A DNA stretch of 47,696 nucleotides from Nitrobacter vulgaris (GCF_002028545.1 NZ_MWPQ01000002.1:1-47696); one strand, 5' to 3'; positions 18,141-29,224 are shown, counted from the first letter of the stretch. Numbers and translations: made by a program. Notes: generated from the sequence alone by a model not told the origin.

Positions 18141-18156
18141 TGTTTCACGTGAAACA
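18141..18156. promoter_or_regulatory. parS site 2 (ParB binding)
   Basis: A second perfect TGTTTCACGTGAAACA, 67 bases from site 1 and 19 bases after the mnmG stop. It extends to 18 bases with flanking A/T. Confidence 0.95.
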
Positions 18157-18175
18157 TTTCAATCGGTGAACCGGA

Positions 18176-20050
18176 TCATCGCGCGGAAGCAGCCGCTCTC
18201 TTCCGCGTTTCCCGACGGAGATAGGCCGCGAGAATCCCCAGAGCGGCCGGCGTGAGTCCGTCGAGACGGCCTGCCTGCCCCACAGTGCGCGGCTGAGCGT
18301 TTTCCAGCCGGTTTCGGGCTTCATTGGAGAGGCCGGGAACCGCACTGTAGTCGATCCCGGTGAGAATCAGCCCCTCGTCGCGACGAAACGCCTCGACATC
18401 GGCGGTCTGGCGCTTCAGATAGACGTCGTATTTGGCATCGATCTCGAGATGCACAGCGATTCCCGAATCCACGGCCGACAGCTCCGGCCAGATCGCGGCC
18501 ACGTCATGCCAGCCGATCTCCGGATAAGACAACAACTCGAACGCAGACCGCCGATGGCCGTCGCGATTCAGCGAGAGTCCGTAGCGGGCAGCCTCGTTCG
18601 GCGTCACCGACAGCGACATCGCCAACGCCTTTGCCGCGCGCAAGGCCGCCATCTTGCCCCGATGATGAGCCGCGCGCCCTGCCCCGACGCATCCGATGGC
18701 AATGCCCTTGTCCGTCAGCCGCTGGTCAGCATTGTCGGCGCGGAGCGTCAGCCGATACTCGGCTCGGGAGGTGAACATCCGATAGGGCTCGGCGATTCCG
18801 CGCGTCACAAGATCATCGATCATCACACCGAGATAACCGTCAGCGCGGTCGAACACGACCAAATCGCCGTCGCCCGCGGCCAATGCTGCATTCAGCCCCG
18901 CAACAAGCCCCTGTGCCGCCGCCTCCTCGTAACCTGTCGTGCCGTTGATCTGGCCAGCCAAAAACAGCCCGGGCATTCGCCTGGTCTGCAAGGTCGGTTC
19001 AAGTTCGCGAGGATCGACATGGTCATATTCGATGGCATAACCCGGACGGGTCATCCTGACCTTCTCCAGGCCGGGAATGGTCGCAAGTATCGCGAGCTGC
19101 ACGTTTTCCGGCAGCGAGGTCGAAATCCCGTTGGGATAAACCGTGCTGTCGTTGAGGCCTTCCGGCTCGAGAAAGATCTGATGTCCGTCACGATCGCCGA
19201 AGCGGACCACCTTGTCCTCGATCGAAGGACAATAGCGCGGACCCGAGCTCGTAATCTGGCCGGAATAGATCGGCGAACGATGCACGTTGGCGCGGATCAC
19301 CTCGTGCGTCGCCGGCGTGGTGCGCGTGATGCCGCACTGGATCTGGGGCGTTGTGATCCGCTCGGTCATGACCGAGAACGGCTCCGGCGGATCGTCCCCA
19401 GGCTGCATCTCGACCGCAGCCCAGTCGATGGTCGCGCCATCGAGCCGCGGCGGGGTTCCGGTCTTGAGTCGGCCAAGGGCGAAGCCGATCCGCTCGAACG
19501 ACGTGGATAGGCCAAGTGCAGGTGCTTCATCGACCCGCCCTGCCGGCCAACTCTTTTCGCCAAGATGGATTAAACCGCGCAGAAAGGTGCCGGTGGTGAC
19601 CACGACGGCGGCGGAGGTGAAGTGCCGGCCATCGATCAGTCGAATGCCGGCGATCCTGCTACCGGAAACAATCAGGTCATCCGCCTCGCCTTCGATCACC
19701 TCAAGATTCGCGGTTTCGCGAATCGCAGCCTGCATGGCCGCGGCGTAAAGCTTGCGATCCTGCTGGGCTCGCGGACCGCGGACGGCTGGGCCCTTGCGAC
19801 GATTGAGCATTCGGAACTGAATGCCGGCAGCATCGGCCATACGTCCCATCAGACCGTCGAGGGCATCGACCTCGCGGACCAGATGGCCCTTGCCGAGTCC
19901 ACCGATCGCTGGATTGCAGGACATCGCGCCCACGGTGCTAAACCGATGGGTGACCAGCGCGGTTCGCGCGCCGGTACGCGCGGACGCAGACGCGGCCTCG
20001 CAGCCAGCGTGGCCACCCCCGATCACGATCACATCGAATGCTGATGCCAT
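18176..20050 (-). CDS. mnmG: tRNA uridine-5-carboxymethylaminomethyl modification enzyme MnmG
   Basis: A 624-residue FAD enzyme that, with MnmE, installs the cmnm5 group on wobble U34 of several tRNAs. It starts [20 protein letters not shown] with the dinucleotide-binding GGGHAG at residues 12-17. [15 protein letters not shown] near 44-58, the second FAD segment [19 protein letters not shown] and [11 protein letters not shown] follow. The C-terminal helical domain binds MnmE and tRNA. It lies between mnmE (164 bases upstream, with parS site 3 in the gap) and rsmG. Confidence 0.97.
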   Translation of the reverse strand: MASAFDVIVIGGGHAGCEAASASARTGARTALVTHRFSTVGAMSCNPAIGGLGKGHLVREVDALDGLMGRMADAAGIQFRMLNRRKGPAVRGPRAQQDRKLYAAAMQAAIRETANLEVIEGEADDLIVSGSRIAGIRLIDGRHFTSAAVVVTTGTFLRGLIHLGEKSWPAGRVDEAPALGLSTSFERIGFALGRLKTGTPPRLDGATIDWAAVEMQPGDDPPEPFSVMTERITTPQIQCGITRTTPATHEVIRANVHRSPIYSGQITSSGPRYCPSIEDKVVRFGDRDGHQIFLEPEGLNDSTVYPNGISTSLPENVQLAILATIPGLEKVRMTRPGYAIEYDHVDPRELEPTLQTRRMPGLFLAGQINGTTGYEEAAAQGLVAGLNAALAAGDGDLVVFDRADGYLGVMIDDLVTRGIAEPYRMFTSRAEYRLTLRADNADQRLTDKGIAIGCVGAGRAAHHRGKMAALRAAKALAMSLSVTPNEAARYGLSLNRDGHRRSAFELLSYPEIGWHDVAAIWPELSAVDSGIAVHLEIDAKYDVYLKRQTADVEAFRRDEGLILTGIDYSAVPGLSNEARNRLENAQPRTVGQAGRLDGLTPAALGILAAYLRRETRKRAAASAR

Positions 20051-20139
20051 AAGCTTCTCGGCTTCTCGCCAATACCCGGTGCGACTTCTATCTCAGGCTC
20101 GCAGAATCCGAAAGTTCGGACTCGGGATACAAGGCTCGG

Positions 20140-20155
20140 TGTTTCACGTGAAACA
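20140..20155. promoter_or_regulatory. parS site 3 (ParB binding)
   Basis: A third TGTTTCACGTGAAACA. Here the symmetry extends to 22 bases (20137-20158, CGG...CCG flanks). It lies in the mnmE-mnmG gap, about 2 kb from sites 1 and 2. Confidence 0.95.
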
Positions 20156-20214
20156 CCGCATCCCCAAACCTCCCGGCACACTTGATCTTGCACTAAGAAA
20201 TGAAATATTATTCA

Positions 20215-21585
20215 CTATTTACCGACGCAGAATTCTAAAAAGAGTGAATCAAGAATATCGTCTATATCGACACGACCAAGCAGCCGCCCGATAAAATGAA
20301 CTGCAATTCGCACCTCCTCGGCGACAAGTTCGTCGCCCCGACCGGCCAGCGCCTCTGCCTTTACAAGCGATGCTGCAGCATCCCGCAATATGCTGCGATG
20401 CCGCAATCGCGTGATTGCGCCCGTCTCACCCCGTCCAAGCCAGATGCCCGCGAAAGCCGTGAGCGCGGCCACCAGTTCATCGACGCCATCACCCCGCGCC
20501 GCCGAAATGCGAAATTGCCGCGTCGGGGCGCGTTGCTCCATTTTGGTTTCGACCTGCCCCAGGTTCGCCCCACCGTTCTCCGGGTTAGAAAGGTCGATCT
20601 TGTTTCGTATCAGCCAGAGTGAAACGTCTCCGTTGACAATTGATCCATCCGGCTCGGCGCTGTGATCGGCCGAAAGCCACAGCACCAGATCGGCCGACGC
20701 CGCCCGGTCGCGGGCCCGCCGCACGCCCTCCTGCTCGACGGGATCGTCCGTCTCGCGAATGCCGGCCGTGTCGATGAGCGTCACCGGATAGCCATCGAGA
20801 TCGAGATAGACTTCGATGATGTCACGCGTCGTTCCCGCGTGCGGCGACACGATCGCCGCTTCGCGACGGGCAAGACGATTGAGCAGCGTCGACTTGCCGG
20901 CATTCGGCGGACCGGCGATCGCGACCGTCAGACCGTCGCGCAGGCGTTCACTCTGTACTGATGTCGCAAGGGTTTGTTCGATCTCGCGACGGAGCTGCGC
21001 GATCTTCTCCAGCGCCGGTTTCAGCAGGTCTTCCGGTACATCGCCTTCATCGACGAAATCGATTCCGGCTTCGATCAGGGCCGAGGCATCGATCAGCTCC
21101 TTGCGCCAACCTCGCGCGCGATCGCCAAGCAGGCCCTGCAACTGACGCAAGGCCTGACGGCGCTGCCGGTCGGTGTCGGCATGAACCAGATCATCGAGAC
21201 CTTCGGCTTCAGTGAGATCAATCTTGCCATTCTCGAAGGAGCGCCGGGTAAACTCTCCCGGTTCCGCAGTTCTCGTATTGTCGATCGACGACAACGCCGC
21301 GAACAAGGCATTCAGCACGGCTCGGCCACCGTGAATGTGAAACTCCGCAACGTCTTCACCGGTTGCGCTCGCAGGCGAGGGGAACCACAAGATAATAGCA
21401 TCATCAATTGCTTCACCGGCCCGGTCGCGCAGCAATACGCGCGTCGCCATACGCGCAACGGGAACTGCACCTGCGATGTCTCGAAGTGCGGTGCCAGCCT
21501 CTGGGCCGGACACACGCACAACAGCGATCGCCGACGTCGGCCGGCCCGACGACAGCGCAAAGATCGTTTGTTCTCGCGGATGCAT
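20215..21585 (-). CDS. mnmE: tRNA modification GTPase MnmE
   Basis: A 456-residue potassium-activated GTPase, partner of MnmG. The N-terminal folate-binding domain has [20 protein letters not shown] near 110-129. The G domain has G1 GPPNAGKS (225-232), G2 TTRD, G3 DTAGIR (272-277) and NKID-type G4. The protein ends with the catalytic FCVGK box (the family is FCIGK) at 452-456. It is the first gene of the mnmE-mnmG-rsmG-parA-parB run, divergent from the thioredoxin-domain gene at 21690. Confidence 0.97.
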   Translation of the reverse strand: MHPREQTIFALSSGRPTSAIAVVRVSGPEAGTALRDIAGAVPVARMATRVLLRDRAGEAIDDAIILWFPSPASATGEDVAEFHIHGGRAVLNALFAALSSIDNTRTAEPGEFTRRSFENGKIDLTEAEGLDDLVHADTDRQRRQALRQLQGLLGDRARGWRKELIDASALIEAGIDFVDEGDVPEDLLKPALEKIAQLRREIEQTLATSVQSERLRDGLTVAIAGPPNAGKSTLLNRLARREAAIVSPHAGTTRDIIEVYLDLDGYPVTLIDTAGIRETDDPVEQEGVRRARDRAASADLVLWLSADHSAEPDGSIVNGDVSLWLIRNKIDLSNPENGGANLGQVETKMEQRAPTRQFRISAARGDGVDELVAALTAFAGIWLGRGETGAITRLRHRSILRDAAASLVKAEALAGRGDELVAEEVRIAVHFIGRLLGRVDIDDILDSLFLEFCVGK

Positions 21586-21689
21586 GACTTATGTCTTGGA
21601 CTACTTCGATGATCTGAACTTCAAAGCAATTGCAACGAACCCCGCCGTACGTTTTCCGCTATCGCAGATTCGCAGAAGGGCACTCCGAT

Positions 21690-23720
21690 ATGAATCACGT
21701 CGCTACGGGGTCAGACCGCCCAGAGAACCGTCTGGCCGCGGAAACCAGTCCCTACCTGCTGCAGCACAAGCACAATCCCGTCGATTGGTGGCCCTGGGGA
21801 CCCGAGGCGCTCACTGAGGCGCAGCGCAGCAACCGTCCGATCCTGCTCTCAATCGGTTACGCAGCCTGTCACTGGTGCCATGTCATGGCGCACGAAAGCT
21901 TCGAAGACGACGAGGTCGCCGCAGTGATGAACGAACTGTTCGTCTGCATCAAGGTCGATCGCGAGGAGCGGCCTGATATCGATCAGATCTACATGAGCGC
22001 GCTGCACCATCTCGGCGAGCAGGGCGGCTGGCCGCTGACGATGTTCCTGTTGCCCGATGGATCGCCGTTTTGGGGCGGCACCTATTTTCCGAAGCTACCG
22101 GACTTCGGCCGCCCGGCATTCACCGACGTTCTACAATCGGTGGCGCAGGTCTTTCGCGATCAGCCTGATAAAATCTCGCGCAACCGCGACGCGCTGATCG
22201 CACGGCTTTCCGAACGCGCCAAGTCGAAAAACCCGGCCAATCTCGGCGTTGCCGAACTCAATAACGCAGCCGTCGCCATCACACGTTCAACCGACCCGGT
22301 GCACGGCGGCCTGCAGGGCGCACCAAAATTCCCGCAGTGTTCGGTGCTGGAATTTCTCTGGCGCGCCGGTGCGCGCACCCACGACGACCGCTTCTTCTCG
22401 GCCACAACGCTGACCCTGACCCGAATGAGCCAGGGCGGTATCTACGATCACCTTGGCGGCGGCTATGCACGCTATTCGGTCGACAACAGATGGCTGGTGC
22501 CGCACTTCGAGAAGATGCTTTACGACAACGCACAGATCCTTGATCTGCTCGCGCTCGACTATGCACGTAGCAATAATCAGTTGTACCGCGAACGCGCGAT
22601 CGAGACGGTCGATTGGCTGCGCCGGGAAATGCTGGCGGCCGAGGGCGGTTTTGCCTCTTCACTCGATGCGGACACCGAAGGCGAGGAGGGCAAGTTCTAC
22701 GTTTGGTCTCTGAAAGAGGTCAATGAGGTGCTCGGCCCTGCCGACGCCGCCGATTTTGCCGCGCGCTATGACATCACCGCAAACGGCAATTTCGAAGGTC
22801 ACAATATTCCCAACCGCCTCAGAAGCATCGATGTGGCCAGCGACGACATCGCTCACATGCGGGCGCTGCGCGAAAAGCTACTGGCGCACCGGGAAAGCCG
22901 GGTTCGTCCGGGACTCGATGATAAAGTTCTCGCCGACTGGAACGGCTTGATGATCGCCGCTCTCGTTCACGCCGCTTGCGTCTTCGACAAGCCTGACTGG
23001 CTGCAAACCGCGCGAACGGCGTTCGAGTTCGTTCGGACCAACATGACCCGCAACGGGCGGCTTGGACATTCCTGGCGCGAGGGAAGGCTTTTGATTCCGG
23101 CGCTCGCGTCCGACTATGCCGCGATGGGACGCGCCGCGCTCGCTCTGTTCGAAGCGACCGGCGACAACGCATATCTTGCGCAGGCGTTACGCTGGCAATC
23201 CACGTTGGACACGCACTACGCCGATGTCGACCATGGCGGCTATTACCTAACGGCCGACGACGCCGAAGGGCTGATCGTGCGGCCGCATTCGACGGCCGAT
23301 GACGCCATCCCCAACCACGACGGACTAATCGCGCAAAACCTGGTACGGCTCGCCGCGCTGACCGGCGCCACAAAATGGCGCGACTGCATCGATAACCTCT
23401 TCGCTGCCTTGCTGCCGAGCGCGACCGAGAACGGCTTTGGCCAGCTGTCGCTCATGAATGCGCTTGATCTTCGCCTCAGCGGCGCGGAGATCGTCGTGGT
23501 CGGCGAGGGCGCACAAGCCGACGCGTTGCTCAGCGCCGCACGAAAACTGCCGCACGCGACAAGCATCGTGCTGCACGCGCCGCATGCCGATGCGCTGCCG
23601 CAGGATCATTCGGCGCGAGCAAAGATTACGGCGGTGACGCAAAGCGCCGCTTTCATCTGCCGCGGTCAGTCCTGCTCGCTGCCGTTGACCCATCCCGAGG
23701 CCCTTAGCGGGATTTTATAG
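21690..23720 (+). CDS. Thioredoxin-domain protein, YyaL/SPATA20 family
   Basis: A 676-residue protein of the DUF255 family. The N-terminal thioredoxin-like domain opens [20 protein letters not shown] and carries CHWC (residues 60-63) in [17 protein letters not shown] long alpha/alpha-barrel region resembling glycosidase or epimerase barrels follows ([28 protein letters not shown]). Members are widespread, and the physiological substrate is not established. The ATG at 21690 is preferred to one 20 codons earlier because it starts close to the conserved domain. It is a single gene, followed by a dispersed repeat. Confidence 0.9.
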   Translation: MNHVATGSDRPENRLAAETSPYLLQHKHNPVDWWPWGPEALTEAQRSNRPILLSIGYAACHWCHVMAHESFEDDEVAAVMNELFVCIKVDREERPDIDQIYMSALHHLGEQGGWPLTMFLLPDGSPFWGGTYFPKLPDFGRPAFTDVLQSVAQVFRDQPDKISRNRDALIARLSERAKSKNPANLGVAELNNAAVAITRSTDPVHGGLQGAPKFPQCSVLEFLWRAGARTHDDRFFSATTLTLTRMSQGGIYDHLGGGYARYSVDNRWLVPHFEKMLYDNAQILDLLALDYARSNNQLYRERAIETVDWLRREMLAAEGGFASSLDADTEGEEGKFYVWSLKEVNEVLGPADAADFAARYDITANGNFEGHNIPNRLRSIDVASDDIAHMRALREKLLAHRESRVRPGLDDKVLADWNGLMIAALVHAACVFDKPDWLQTARTAFEFVRTNMTRNGRLGHSWREGRLLIPALASDYAAMGRAALALFEATGDNAYLAQALRWQSTLDTHYADVDHGGYYLTADDAEGLIVRPHSTADDAIPNHDGLIAQNLVRLAALTGATKWRDCIDNLFAALLPSATENGFGQLSLMNALDLRLSGAEIVVVGEGAQADALLSAARKLPHATSIVLHAPHADALPQDHSARAKITAVTQSAAFICRGQSCSLPLTHPEALSGIL

Positions 23721-23807
23721 CGTTTCGAGCGAAGTGGTGACCGGTTCGCGTGAAGGAACCACGTCAAAACGATAATCCAGAGCTTCGCTTCTGATTCAAT
23801 CAGAAGC
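23716..23807. repeat. Dispersed repeat, GCGTTTTC family, copy 3
   Basis: TATAGCGTTTCGAGCGAAG, GTGGTGACCGGTTCGCGTGA and ACGTCAAAACG, then CTTCGCTTCTGATTCAATCAGAAGC, which forms its own short hairpin (CTTCTGATT/AATCAGAAG). It begins inside the stop codon of the thioredoxin-domain gene. Confidence 0.75.
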
Positions 23808-23891
23808 AATAATGCTCTAGGAGACTCGAAAGCGGGTTGAGAAGCCAAACACTTTCGCTTGCGCGAGAGCCGCGCACCCAAGCCCGAATGA

Positions 23892-25157
23892 TCAAGTATT
23901 CATCGACTCAAAGAACTCACCGTTGTTCTTAGTGTTGCGCAGCTTGTCGAGCAGGAACTCGATCGCATCCATGGTACCCATCGGGTTGAGGATGCGCCGC
24001 AGCACATACATCTTCTTGAGCAGTTGCGGATCGGTGATCAGCTCTTCCTTGCGCGTCCCGGAGCGGGCGATGTCGATCGCCGGGAAGGTTCGCTTGTCGG
24101 CGACCTTGCGGTCGAGGATCAGCTCCGAATTGCCGGTACCCTTGAACTCTTCGAAGATCACTTCGTCCATACGGCTTCCGGTATCGACCAGCGCGGTAGC
24201 GATGATGGTCAGTGAGCCGCCTTCCTCGATGTTGCGCGCTGCGCCGAAGAACCGCTTTGGCCGCTGCAAGGCGTTAGCATCGACGCCGCCTGTCAACACC
24301 TTGCCGGAGGAGGGCACCACGGTGTTGTAGGCGCGGCCCAGACGCGTGATCGAATCGAGCAGGATAACGACGTCGCGACCGTGTTCGACCAGACGCTTGG
24401 CCTTTTCGATCACCATCTCGGCAACCTGGACATGGCGCACCGCCGGTTCGTCGAAAGTGGAAGACACGACTTCGCCTTTCACCGAGCGTTGCATGTCGGT
24501 GACTTCCTCGGGACGTTCATCGATCAGAAGAACGATCAGATAGCATTCGGGATGATTGGCGGTGATGGAGTGCGCGATGTTCTGCATCAGCACGGTCTTG
24601 CCGGTCCGTGGCGGCGCCACGATCAGGGCGCGCTGACCCTTGCCGATCGGAGCGACGATATCGATAACCCGCGCCGACAGATCCTTACGAGTGGGATCTT
24701 CCAGCTCGAGCCGGAACCGCTGATCGGGGAACAAAGGCGTCAGGTTGTCAAAGTTGACCTTGTGCTTGGACTTCTCGGGATCCTCGAAATTGAGCGTGTT
24801 GACTTTCAACAACGCAAAGTAGCGCTCGCCCTCCTTGGGGCTACGAATGTGCCCTTCAATGGTATCTCCGGTTCGCAGACCGAAGCGGCGAATCTGCGAT
24901 GGCGAAACATAGATATCGTCCGGACCAGGCAGATAGTTAGCGTCCGGCGAGCGCAGGAAGCCGAAGCCGTCCGAGAGCACCTCAACGACACCCTCGCCGA
25001 TGATATCGGTTTCCTGGATGGCAAGCTGCTTCAGAATCGCGAACATCAGCTCCTGCTTGCGCATGGTGCTGGCATTTTCAACCCCAAGCTCTTCCGCAAA
25101 CGAGACGAGTTCAGCTGGAGTCTTGGCTTTGAGGTCTTGAAGTTTCATTTCCCGCAT
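23892..25157 (-). CDS. rho: Transcription termination factor Rho
   Basis: A 421-residue hexameric RNA helicase. It has the N-terminal Rho-N helix bundle ([20 protein letters not shown]), a cold-shock-like RNA-binding domain (GDGFGFLR region, residues 60-110), Walker [11 protein letters not shown] (181-190), the [14 protein letters not shown] Walker B/Q-loop region, and a C-terminal [17 protein letters not shown]. The start MREMKLQ gives the normal family length. MKLQ, three codons later, is an alternative. A 279-base leader separates it from hemJ, as is common for rho genes that autoregulate. Confidence 0.96.
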   Translation of the reverse strand: MREMKLQDLKAKTPAELVSFAEELGVENASTMRKQELMFAILKQLAIQETDIIGEGVVEVLSDGFGFLRSPDANYLPGPDDIYVSPSQIRRFGLRTGDTIEGHIRSPKEGERYFALLKVNTLNFEDPEKSKHKVNFDNLTPLFPDQRFRLELEDPTRKDLSARVIDIVAPIGKGQRALIVAPPRTGKTVLMQNIAHSITANHPECYLIVLLIDERPEEVTDMQRSVKGEVVSSTFDEPAVRHVQVAEMVIEKAKRLVEHGRDVVILLDSITRLGRAYNTVVPSSGKVLTGGVDANALQRPKRFFGAARNIEEGGSLTIIATALVDTGSRMDEVIFEEFKGTGNSELILDRKVADKRTFPAIDIARSGTRKEELITDPQLLKKMYVLRRILNPMGTMDAIEFLLDKLRNTKNNGEFFESMNT

Positions 25158-25436
25158 TGGGAGAAGTCCTGTGGAATGCTTGAGGAGGATTGCCAGGCGG
25201 TTTCGTGAAGATGCGGACGACGACCGAAAGAAAAGTCCGCAGTCCTGCCCGTACCGGGAAAAACCTCGAGCGAGGAAGGGCACCGAAAGGCTTCAAACCT
25301 GACGTGGCGACCGGTTCGATTTAGAAACCGGGACGCGACCACATCCGCCTGCGTAGGGTGGGATGCGCACAATATAGAAAATTGATTGCCTCCGCGCAAG
25401 GAGGTGCTGACAGACTCTTGCCGGTCGTTTTCCGGC
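25158..25436. other. Long rho leader
   Basis: 279 bases between the hemJ stop and the rho start. The perfect hairpin CCGGTT CGATTTAGA AACCGG lies at 25311-25331, with no T-run behind it in the rho direction. rho leaders of other bacteria take part in autogenous termination; that role here is inference. Confidence 0.35.
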
Positions 25437-25859
25437 CTAAGATGGCTTGACGATGACCAGAATAACGATGCCTATCATGAGGGCTGTTACAACCTCATTG
25501 ATAATACGATAGAATTTCTGACTCATCACATTGCGGTCGGCCGCGAAATCGCGCACGCGGCGGGCGAAATAGCCGTGAACGGCGGACATCAGGATGACGA
25601 GCGCCAATTTACCCTGAAACCAGCCGACCGAATACCACTGACGCTCCCACATCATATAAAGACCGAGTCCCCAAGCCACCATCATCGCCGGATTGATGAT
25701 GGCCTTGAAGAGCCTGCGCTCCATGATCTTGAACGTCTCGGATTGCTTCGAGCCGATCTCCGCATCGCAGTGATAGATAAACAGCCGCGGCAGATAAAGC
25801 ATTCCCGCCATCCAGGAAATGATCGCAATGACATGAAAGGCTTTGATCCATTCGTACAT
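25437..25859 (-). CDS. hemJ: Protoporphyrinogen IX oxidase HemJ
   Basis: A 140-residue inner-membrane protein with four predicted transmembrane helices. It has the invariant histidine H9 in KAFHVIAIISWMAGMLYLPR and the invariant Lys/Arg pattern in KLALVILMSAVHGY. HemJ oxidises protoporphyrinogen IX to protoporphyrin IX in haem synthesis in most alphaproteobacteria. It sits upstream of rho. hemE, which often lies on its other side next to ppsR in this class, is not found in the 426-base gap at 25860-26285. Confidence 0.93.
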   Translation of the reverse strand: MYEWIKAFHVIAIISWMAGMLYLPRLFIYHCDAEIGSKQSETFKIMERRLFKAIINPAMMVAWGLGLYMMWERQWYSVGWFQGKLALVILMSAVHGYFARRVRDFAADRNVMSQKFYRIINEVVTALMIGIVILVIVKPS

Positions 25860-26285
25860 CGATCGTCTCGTTCAGGTCTCGGTCTTACGATCTGCCGCGC
25901 GTCCAGTACCTGCCAGAATCGGAGCGATATCCGCAAGCGACTCTTTCTAAAGAAAATCTTAAGATTCTTCAGTTTGAGTTTAAGTGACGGTGAATTGGGC
26001 GAACACAATGTCGTCCCCGTCTTTTCCGTACCTTGCCCACATAGGCACGAGATTCCGAGGCATTCACGATCAATCAAAAGATCATCGTGGAGCCAGGTAC
26101 TTACCCCGCATTCGTACGTGATTATCAAGAGACAAGTCCACACAGCCCTACTATCTTCCGAGACGGCGGACAGAGTTTTGCCTTCAGGAGACCTGTGAAG
26201 AAAAATCAAGGTTATCCCGTAGCTGTCGCAGAATAAGCGAAATTGCGGCTAGGTCTCCACAACGATACACAGGGTATGCAGGTCC
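25860..26285. other. Candidate chromosomal replication origin region (hemJ-ppsR gap)
   Basis: 426 bases without a gene, between divergent hemJ and ppsR. ppsR (DUF299) is the RP001 homologue that borders oriC in Caulobacter and Rickettsia. The stretch has an A/T-rich core (25941-25987) centred on the perfect palindrome AATCTTAAGATT (25955-25966). Four CcrM-type GANTC sites lie at 25916, 25939, 25963 and 26051. There are only imperfect DnaA-box-like sequences: TTGCCCACA at 26033, GTCTCCACA at 26253 and TTATCCCGT at 26212. Three parS sites lie 6-8 kb away. No perfect DnaA box is present, so this is a candidate only; it also holds the two divergent promoters. Confidence 0.4.
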
Positions 26286-27128
26286 ATGGCACCCGTGACC
26301 GGCCGCGATTTTCATCTTCATCTTGTCTCCGATTCGACTGGCGAGACGCTGATCACCGTTTCACGCGCGGTGGCCGCCCAATATGCCGATGTCACGCCTA
26401 TCGAACACGTCTACCCTATGGTTCGCAGCCAGAAGCAGCTCGATCGCATTCTTGCGGAAATCGAGGAAGCGCCGGGAATCGTTCTGTTCACACTGCTGGA
26501 AAAGGATCTGGTGGCGCGCCTCGAGGCCAAGTGCCAGGCGATTAACAGTCCAAGCCTTTCGATTATCGGCCCGGTCATGCAGCTGTTTCAGGCCTACCTT
26601 GGCGCTGATACGACCGGCCGCGTTGGTGCCCAACACACGCTGAACGCGGACTATTTCAAGCGTATCGACGCCTTGAACTACACGATGATGCATGACGATG
26701 GGCAGCACGTCGAAGGTCTGGAGGAGGCGGACGTTGTTTTGGTCGGTGTGTCGCGCACCTCGAAGACACCAACGTCGGTCTACCTTGCCAACCGCGGCAT
26801 CCGCACTGCGAACGTTCCGCTAGTGCCGGGCATCGCGATTCCACGTCAACTCGAATCGTTGAAGAACCCCTTGGTTGTCAGTCTTCATGCAACACCCGAG
26901 CGCCTGATTCAGGTCCGGCAGAACCGGTTGTTGAGCATCGGGGCAGGACCAGGCAATGAGGCCTATATCGATCGCCAATCTGTTACGGACGAAGTGATCC
27001 ACGCCCGCCGCCTGAGTATGAAACACGACTGGGCTCAACTGGATGTCACTCGCCGGTCGATCGAGGAGACGGCCGCGGCGATCATGAAGCTGTTTGCCGA
27101 CAGGCGCCGGCAGCGTGGTCCGGGGTAG
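26286..27128 (+). CDS. ppsR: Pyruvate, phosphate dikinase/PEP synthase regulatory protein (DUF299)
   Basis: A 280-residue bifunctional ADP-dependent kinase and pyrophosphorylase that switches PEP synthase or pyruvate phosphate dikinase off and on by threonine phosphorylation. It starts with the typical [14 protein letters not shown], has the P-loop-like [11 protein letters not shown] (residues 153-163), and [15 protein letters not shown]-type sequence after it. Length and motifs match the family. It leads the tightly packed run ppsR-maf-coaE-dnaQ. Confidence 0.94.
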   Translation: MAPVTGRDFHLHLVSDSTGETLITVSRAVAAQYADVTPIEHVYPMVRSQKQLDRILAEIEEAPGIVLFTLLEKDLVARLEAKCQAINSPSLSIIGPVMQLFQAYLGADTTGRVGAQHTLNADYFKRIDALNYTMMHDDGQHVEGLEEADVVLVGVSRTSKTPTSVYLANRGIRTANVPLVPGIAIPRQLESLKNPLVVSLHATPERLIQVRQNRLLSIGAGPGNEAYIDRQSVTDEVIHARRLSMKHDWAQLDVTRRSIEETAAAIMKLFADRRRQRGPG

Positions 27129-27135
27129 GCCGGAA

Positions 27136-27744
27136 ATGGCGATATGGCGCGAATCAAAACCCCTGATACTGGCGTCGCAAAGCCGGGTGCGACAACTATT
27201 GCTCGCCAATGCAGGTCTGTCATTCGAGACAGTCCCGGCTGCGATCGACGAGCGAACCGTCCAGCAAAGTTCCGGCCTCACGACCGCCGGTGAGATCGCG
27301 GCCCGTTTGGCCTGTGAAAAAGCACGTGACGTTTCGTTGCGCTCGCCCGGCCGCTACGTCATCGGGGCGGATCAGACGCTCGAATGCGATGGCTGTCTGT
27401 TCAACAAGCCGGTCGGGCGCGCGGGGGCGGCCGCACATCTGCGTGCGCTTTCTGGGCGGACTCATCTTTTGCACGCCGGCGTCTCGGTCGTGCGCGATGG
27501 TAAGCCGCTGTTTGAAAATGTCTCAGTCGCGCGGATGACGATGCGGGAACTGAGCGAGGACACGATCAGAGTGTATCTGGACGCGGCTGGCGATGCGGCT
27601 TCCTCCAGTGTCGGCGCCTATCAGCTCGAAAGCCTCGGCATCCATCTATTTAGCCTGATCGAAGGAGATCATTTCACCATTCTAGGCTTGCCGCTGTTGC
27701 CGCTGCTTGCTTTTCTGCGCTCTCAAGAGTTGCTATCGCTGTAA
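27136..27744 (+). CDS. maf: Maf-like nucleoside triphosphate pyrophosphatase
   Basis: A 202-residue Maf protein (house-cleaning pyrophosphatase acting on non-canonical or pyrimidine NTPs). It shows [18 protein letters not shown] (residues 8-25), [19 protein letters not shown] and [13 protein letters not shown], the usual positions of the Maf catalytic and binding residues. The ATG at 27136 lies 7 bases after the ppsR stop; a longer frame begins inside ppsR. It is 16 bases ahead of coaE. Confidence 0.92.
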   Translation: MAIWRESKPLILASQSRVRQLLLANAGLSFETVPAAIDERTVQQSSGLTTAGEIAARLACEKARDVSLRSPGRYVIGADQTLECDGCLFNKPVGRAGAAAHLRALSGRTHLLHAGVSVVRDGKPLFENVSVARMTMRELSEDTIRVYLDAAGDAASSSVGAYQLESLGIHLFSLIEGDHFTILGLPLLPLLAFLRSQELLSL

Positions 27745-27760
27745 CAGCGGATGTTCGGAT

Positions 27761-28360
27761 ATGCTGGTGCTTGGGCTGACCGGCTCGATCGGAATGGGGA
27801 AATCGACCACCGCCCGACTTTTTTCAGAAGCGGGGATTCCGGTTTACGATGCGGACGCGGCCGTTCACGCCATCTATGAAGGAGAGGCGGCCCCGGTGAT
27901 TGAGGCCACGTTTCCCGGCACGACCGTCGACGGCAAAGTCGACCGTGAGAAATTGTCGGCAAAGGTCGTGCACGATACCGCAGCCATGAAGCGGCTTGAG
28001 GAGATCGTGCACCCCATGCTGCATGTCTACCGTCGCGCGTTTCTCGAGCAGGCTGAGCGGTCAGGTGCAGCGGTAGCGGTGGTTGATGTGCCGTTGCTGT
28101 TTGAAACCGGCGGCGAGCAGGATGTCGACGCGGTCGTTGTCGTCACGACAACGCCTGACATTCAGCGCAAGCGCATCATGGCTCGCAACAACATGACGAG
28201 CGAAAAGCTGGAAGCAATCCTTGCCCGGCAGTTGCCGGATGCCGAAAAGCGCACGCGGGCGGATTTCGTAGTGGATACCTCGCACGGTCTTGATCACGTG
28301 CGCGCGCAAATCCGGGAAATCTTGGCAGCAGCTGCTAAGATGCCGCGGCGGCGGCTCTGA
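27761..28360 (+). CDS. coaE: Dephospho-CoA kinase
   Basis: A 199-residue P-loop kinase catalysing the last step of CoA synthesis. It starts [20 protein letters not shown] with the P-loop at residues 8-16. It has VYDADAAVH (substrate-binding aspartates), [11 protein letters not shown] near 107 and the lid [21 protein letters not shown] took the ATG at 27761, because the frame upstream runs through maf. A pantothenate kinase gene (coaA) occurs about 11 kb downstream. Confidence 0.95.
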   Translation: MLVLGLTGSIGMGKSTTARLFSEAGIPVYDADAAVHAIYEGEAAPVIEATFPGTTVDGKVDREKLSAKVVHDTAAMKRLEEIVHPMLHVYRRAFLEQAERSGAAVAVVDVPLLFETGGEQDVDAVVVVTTTPDIQRKRIMARNNMTSEKLEAILARQLPDAEKRTRADFVVDTSHGLDHVRAQIREILAAAAKMPRRRL

Positions 28361-28375
28361 TTCTCCTGAGCCGGT

Positions 28376-28471
28376 CCGCTTCTGAGGGAATCAGAAGCGA
28401 GCACTATGATTTTGATTTGACGCGTTTTCTTCACGCGAACTGACATTCACTTCGCTGGAAAACGCTCTAAT
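28376..28471. repeat. Dispersed repeat, GCGTTTTC family, copy 4
   Basis: CTTCTGAGGGAATCAGAAG hairpin, then TTGATTTGACGCGTTTTCTT, CACGCGAACTGACATTCACT and TCGCTGGAAAACGCT. It has the same module order as copy 3, in the opposite orientation. It lies between coaE and dnaQ and ends 14 bases before the dnaQ start. Confidence 0.75.
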
Positions 28472-28484
28472 ATCACGAAAGCGC

Positions 28485-29219
28485 ATGCGCGAAATCGTTC
28501 TCGATACCGAAACCACCGGCCTGGATCCGCTGCGAGGCGATCGTCTGGTTGAGCTCGGTTGCGTTGAGATATTCAACCGCATGCCGACGGGGCAAACGTT
28601 CCACCGTTACATCAATCCGGAACGCGATATGCCACAAGAGGCGTTCGCGGTACATGGCCTGTCGAGCGAATTCCTTGCCGACAAACCGCTGTTTGCGCAC
28701 GTCGTTGATGAGTTTCTGGAATTTATTGGTGATGCGCCTCTGATCATTCACAACGCATCGTTCGATATCAGCTTCATCAATGCCGAGCTTGATCGCCTCA
28801 AAAGGCAGGCGATCGGCCGCGAGCGGTTGGTAGACACGCTATTGATGGCGCGTCGAAAACATCCCGGCGTCTCGAACCGGCTGGACGACCTGTGCTCGCG
28901 CTATGCCATCGACAATAGCCGCCGAACCAAACACGGCGCATTGCTGGACGCCGAGCTGCTTGCGGAAGTCTATATTGATCTCATTGGCGCGCGCCAGTCG
29001 CAATTAATCCTGGCTGAAGCCACGCCCCGTCAATCCGGCGGAACTTTGGAACTGCCAAGACGTCAGCGAACGGTGCCGCTGTCCTCGCGCGTGACCGAGG
29101 CCGACCGCATTGCGCATCGGAATTTCGTCGCTACGCTCGGCGAGAAGGCGATCTGGACAGAATTCCTGGCCCAGGAATCCGAAAAGCTGAATCCAGTCCT
29201 GGAACGGGATGGCGTCTGA
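28485..29219 (+). CDS. dnaQ: DNA polymerase III epsilon subunit (3'-5' proofreading exonuclease)
   Basis: A 244-residue DEDDh exonuclease. ExoI is VLDTETTGLD (catalytic D7 and E9), ExoII is IIHNASFDISFINAEL near residue 86-101, and ExoIII is KHGALLDAELLAEVY with the catalytic His and Asp. The C-terminal tail after about residue 190 would bind the polymerase alpha subunit. The start sits immediately after a dispersed repeat, which must therefore carry or lie within its 5' leader. Confidence 0.95.
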   Translation: MREIVLDTETTGLDPLRGDRLVELGCVEIFNRMPTGQTFHRYINPERDMPQEAFAVHGLSSEFLADKPLFAHVVDEFLEFIGDAPLIIHNASFDISFINAELDRLKRQAIGRERLVDTLLMARRKHPGVSNRLDDLCSRYAIDNSRRTKHGALLDAELLAEVYIDLIGARQSQLILAEATPRQSGGTLELPRRQRTVPLSSRVTEADRIAHRNFVATLGEKAIWTEFLAQESEKLNPVLERDGV

Positions 29220-29224
29220 TTCAC

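Noticed and set aside
18449-19510. 353-codon plus-strand open frame opposite mnmG
   Set aside because: It is a shadow of the high-GC mnmG frame. Composition is Arg/His-rich with no family motif, and mnmG is unambiguous on the other strand.
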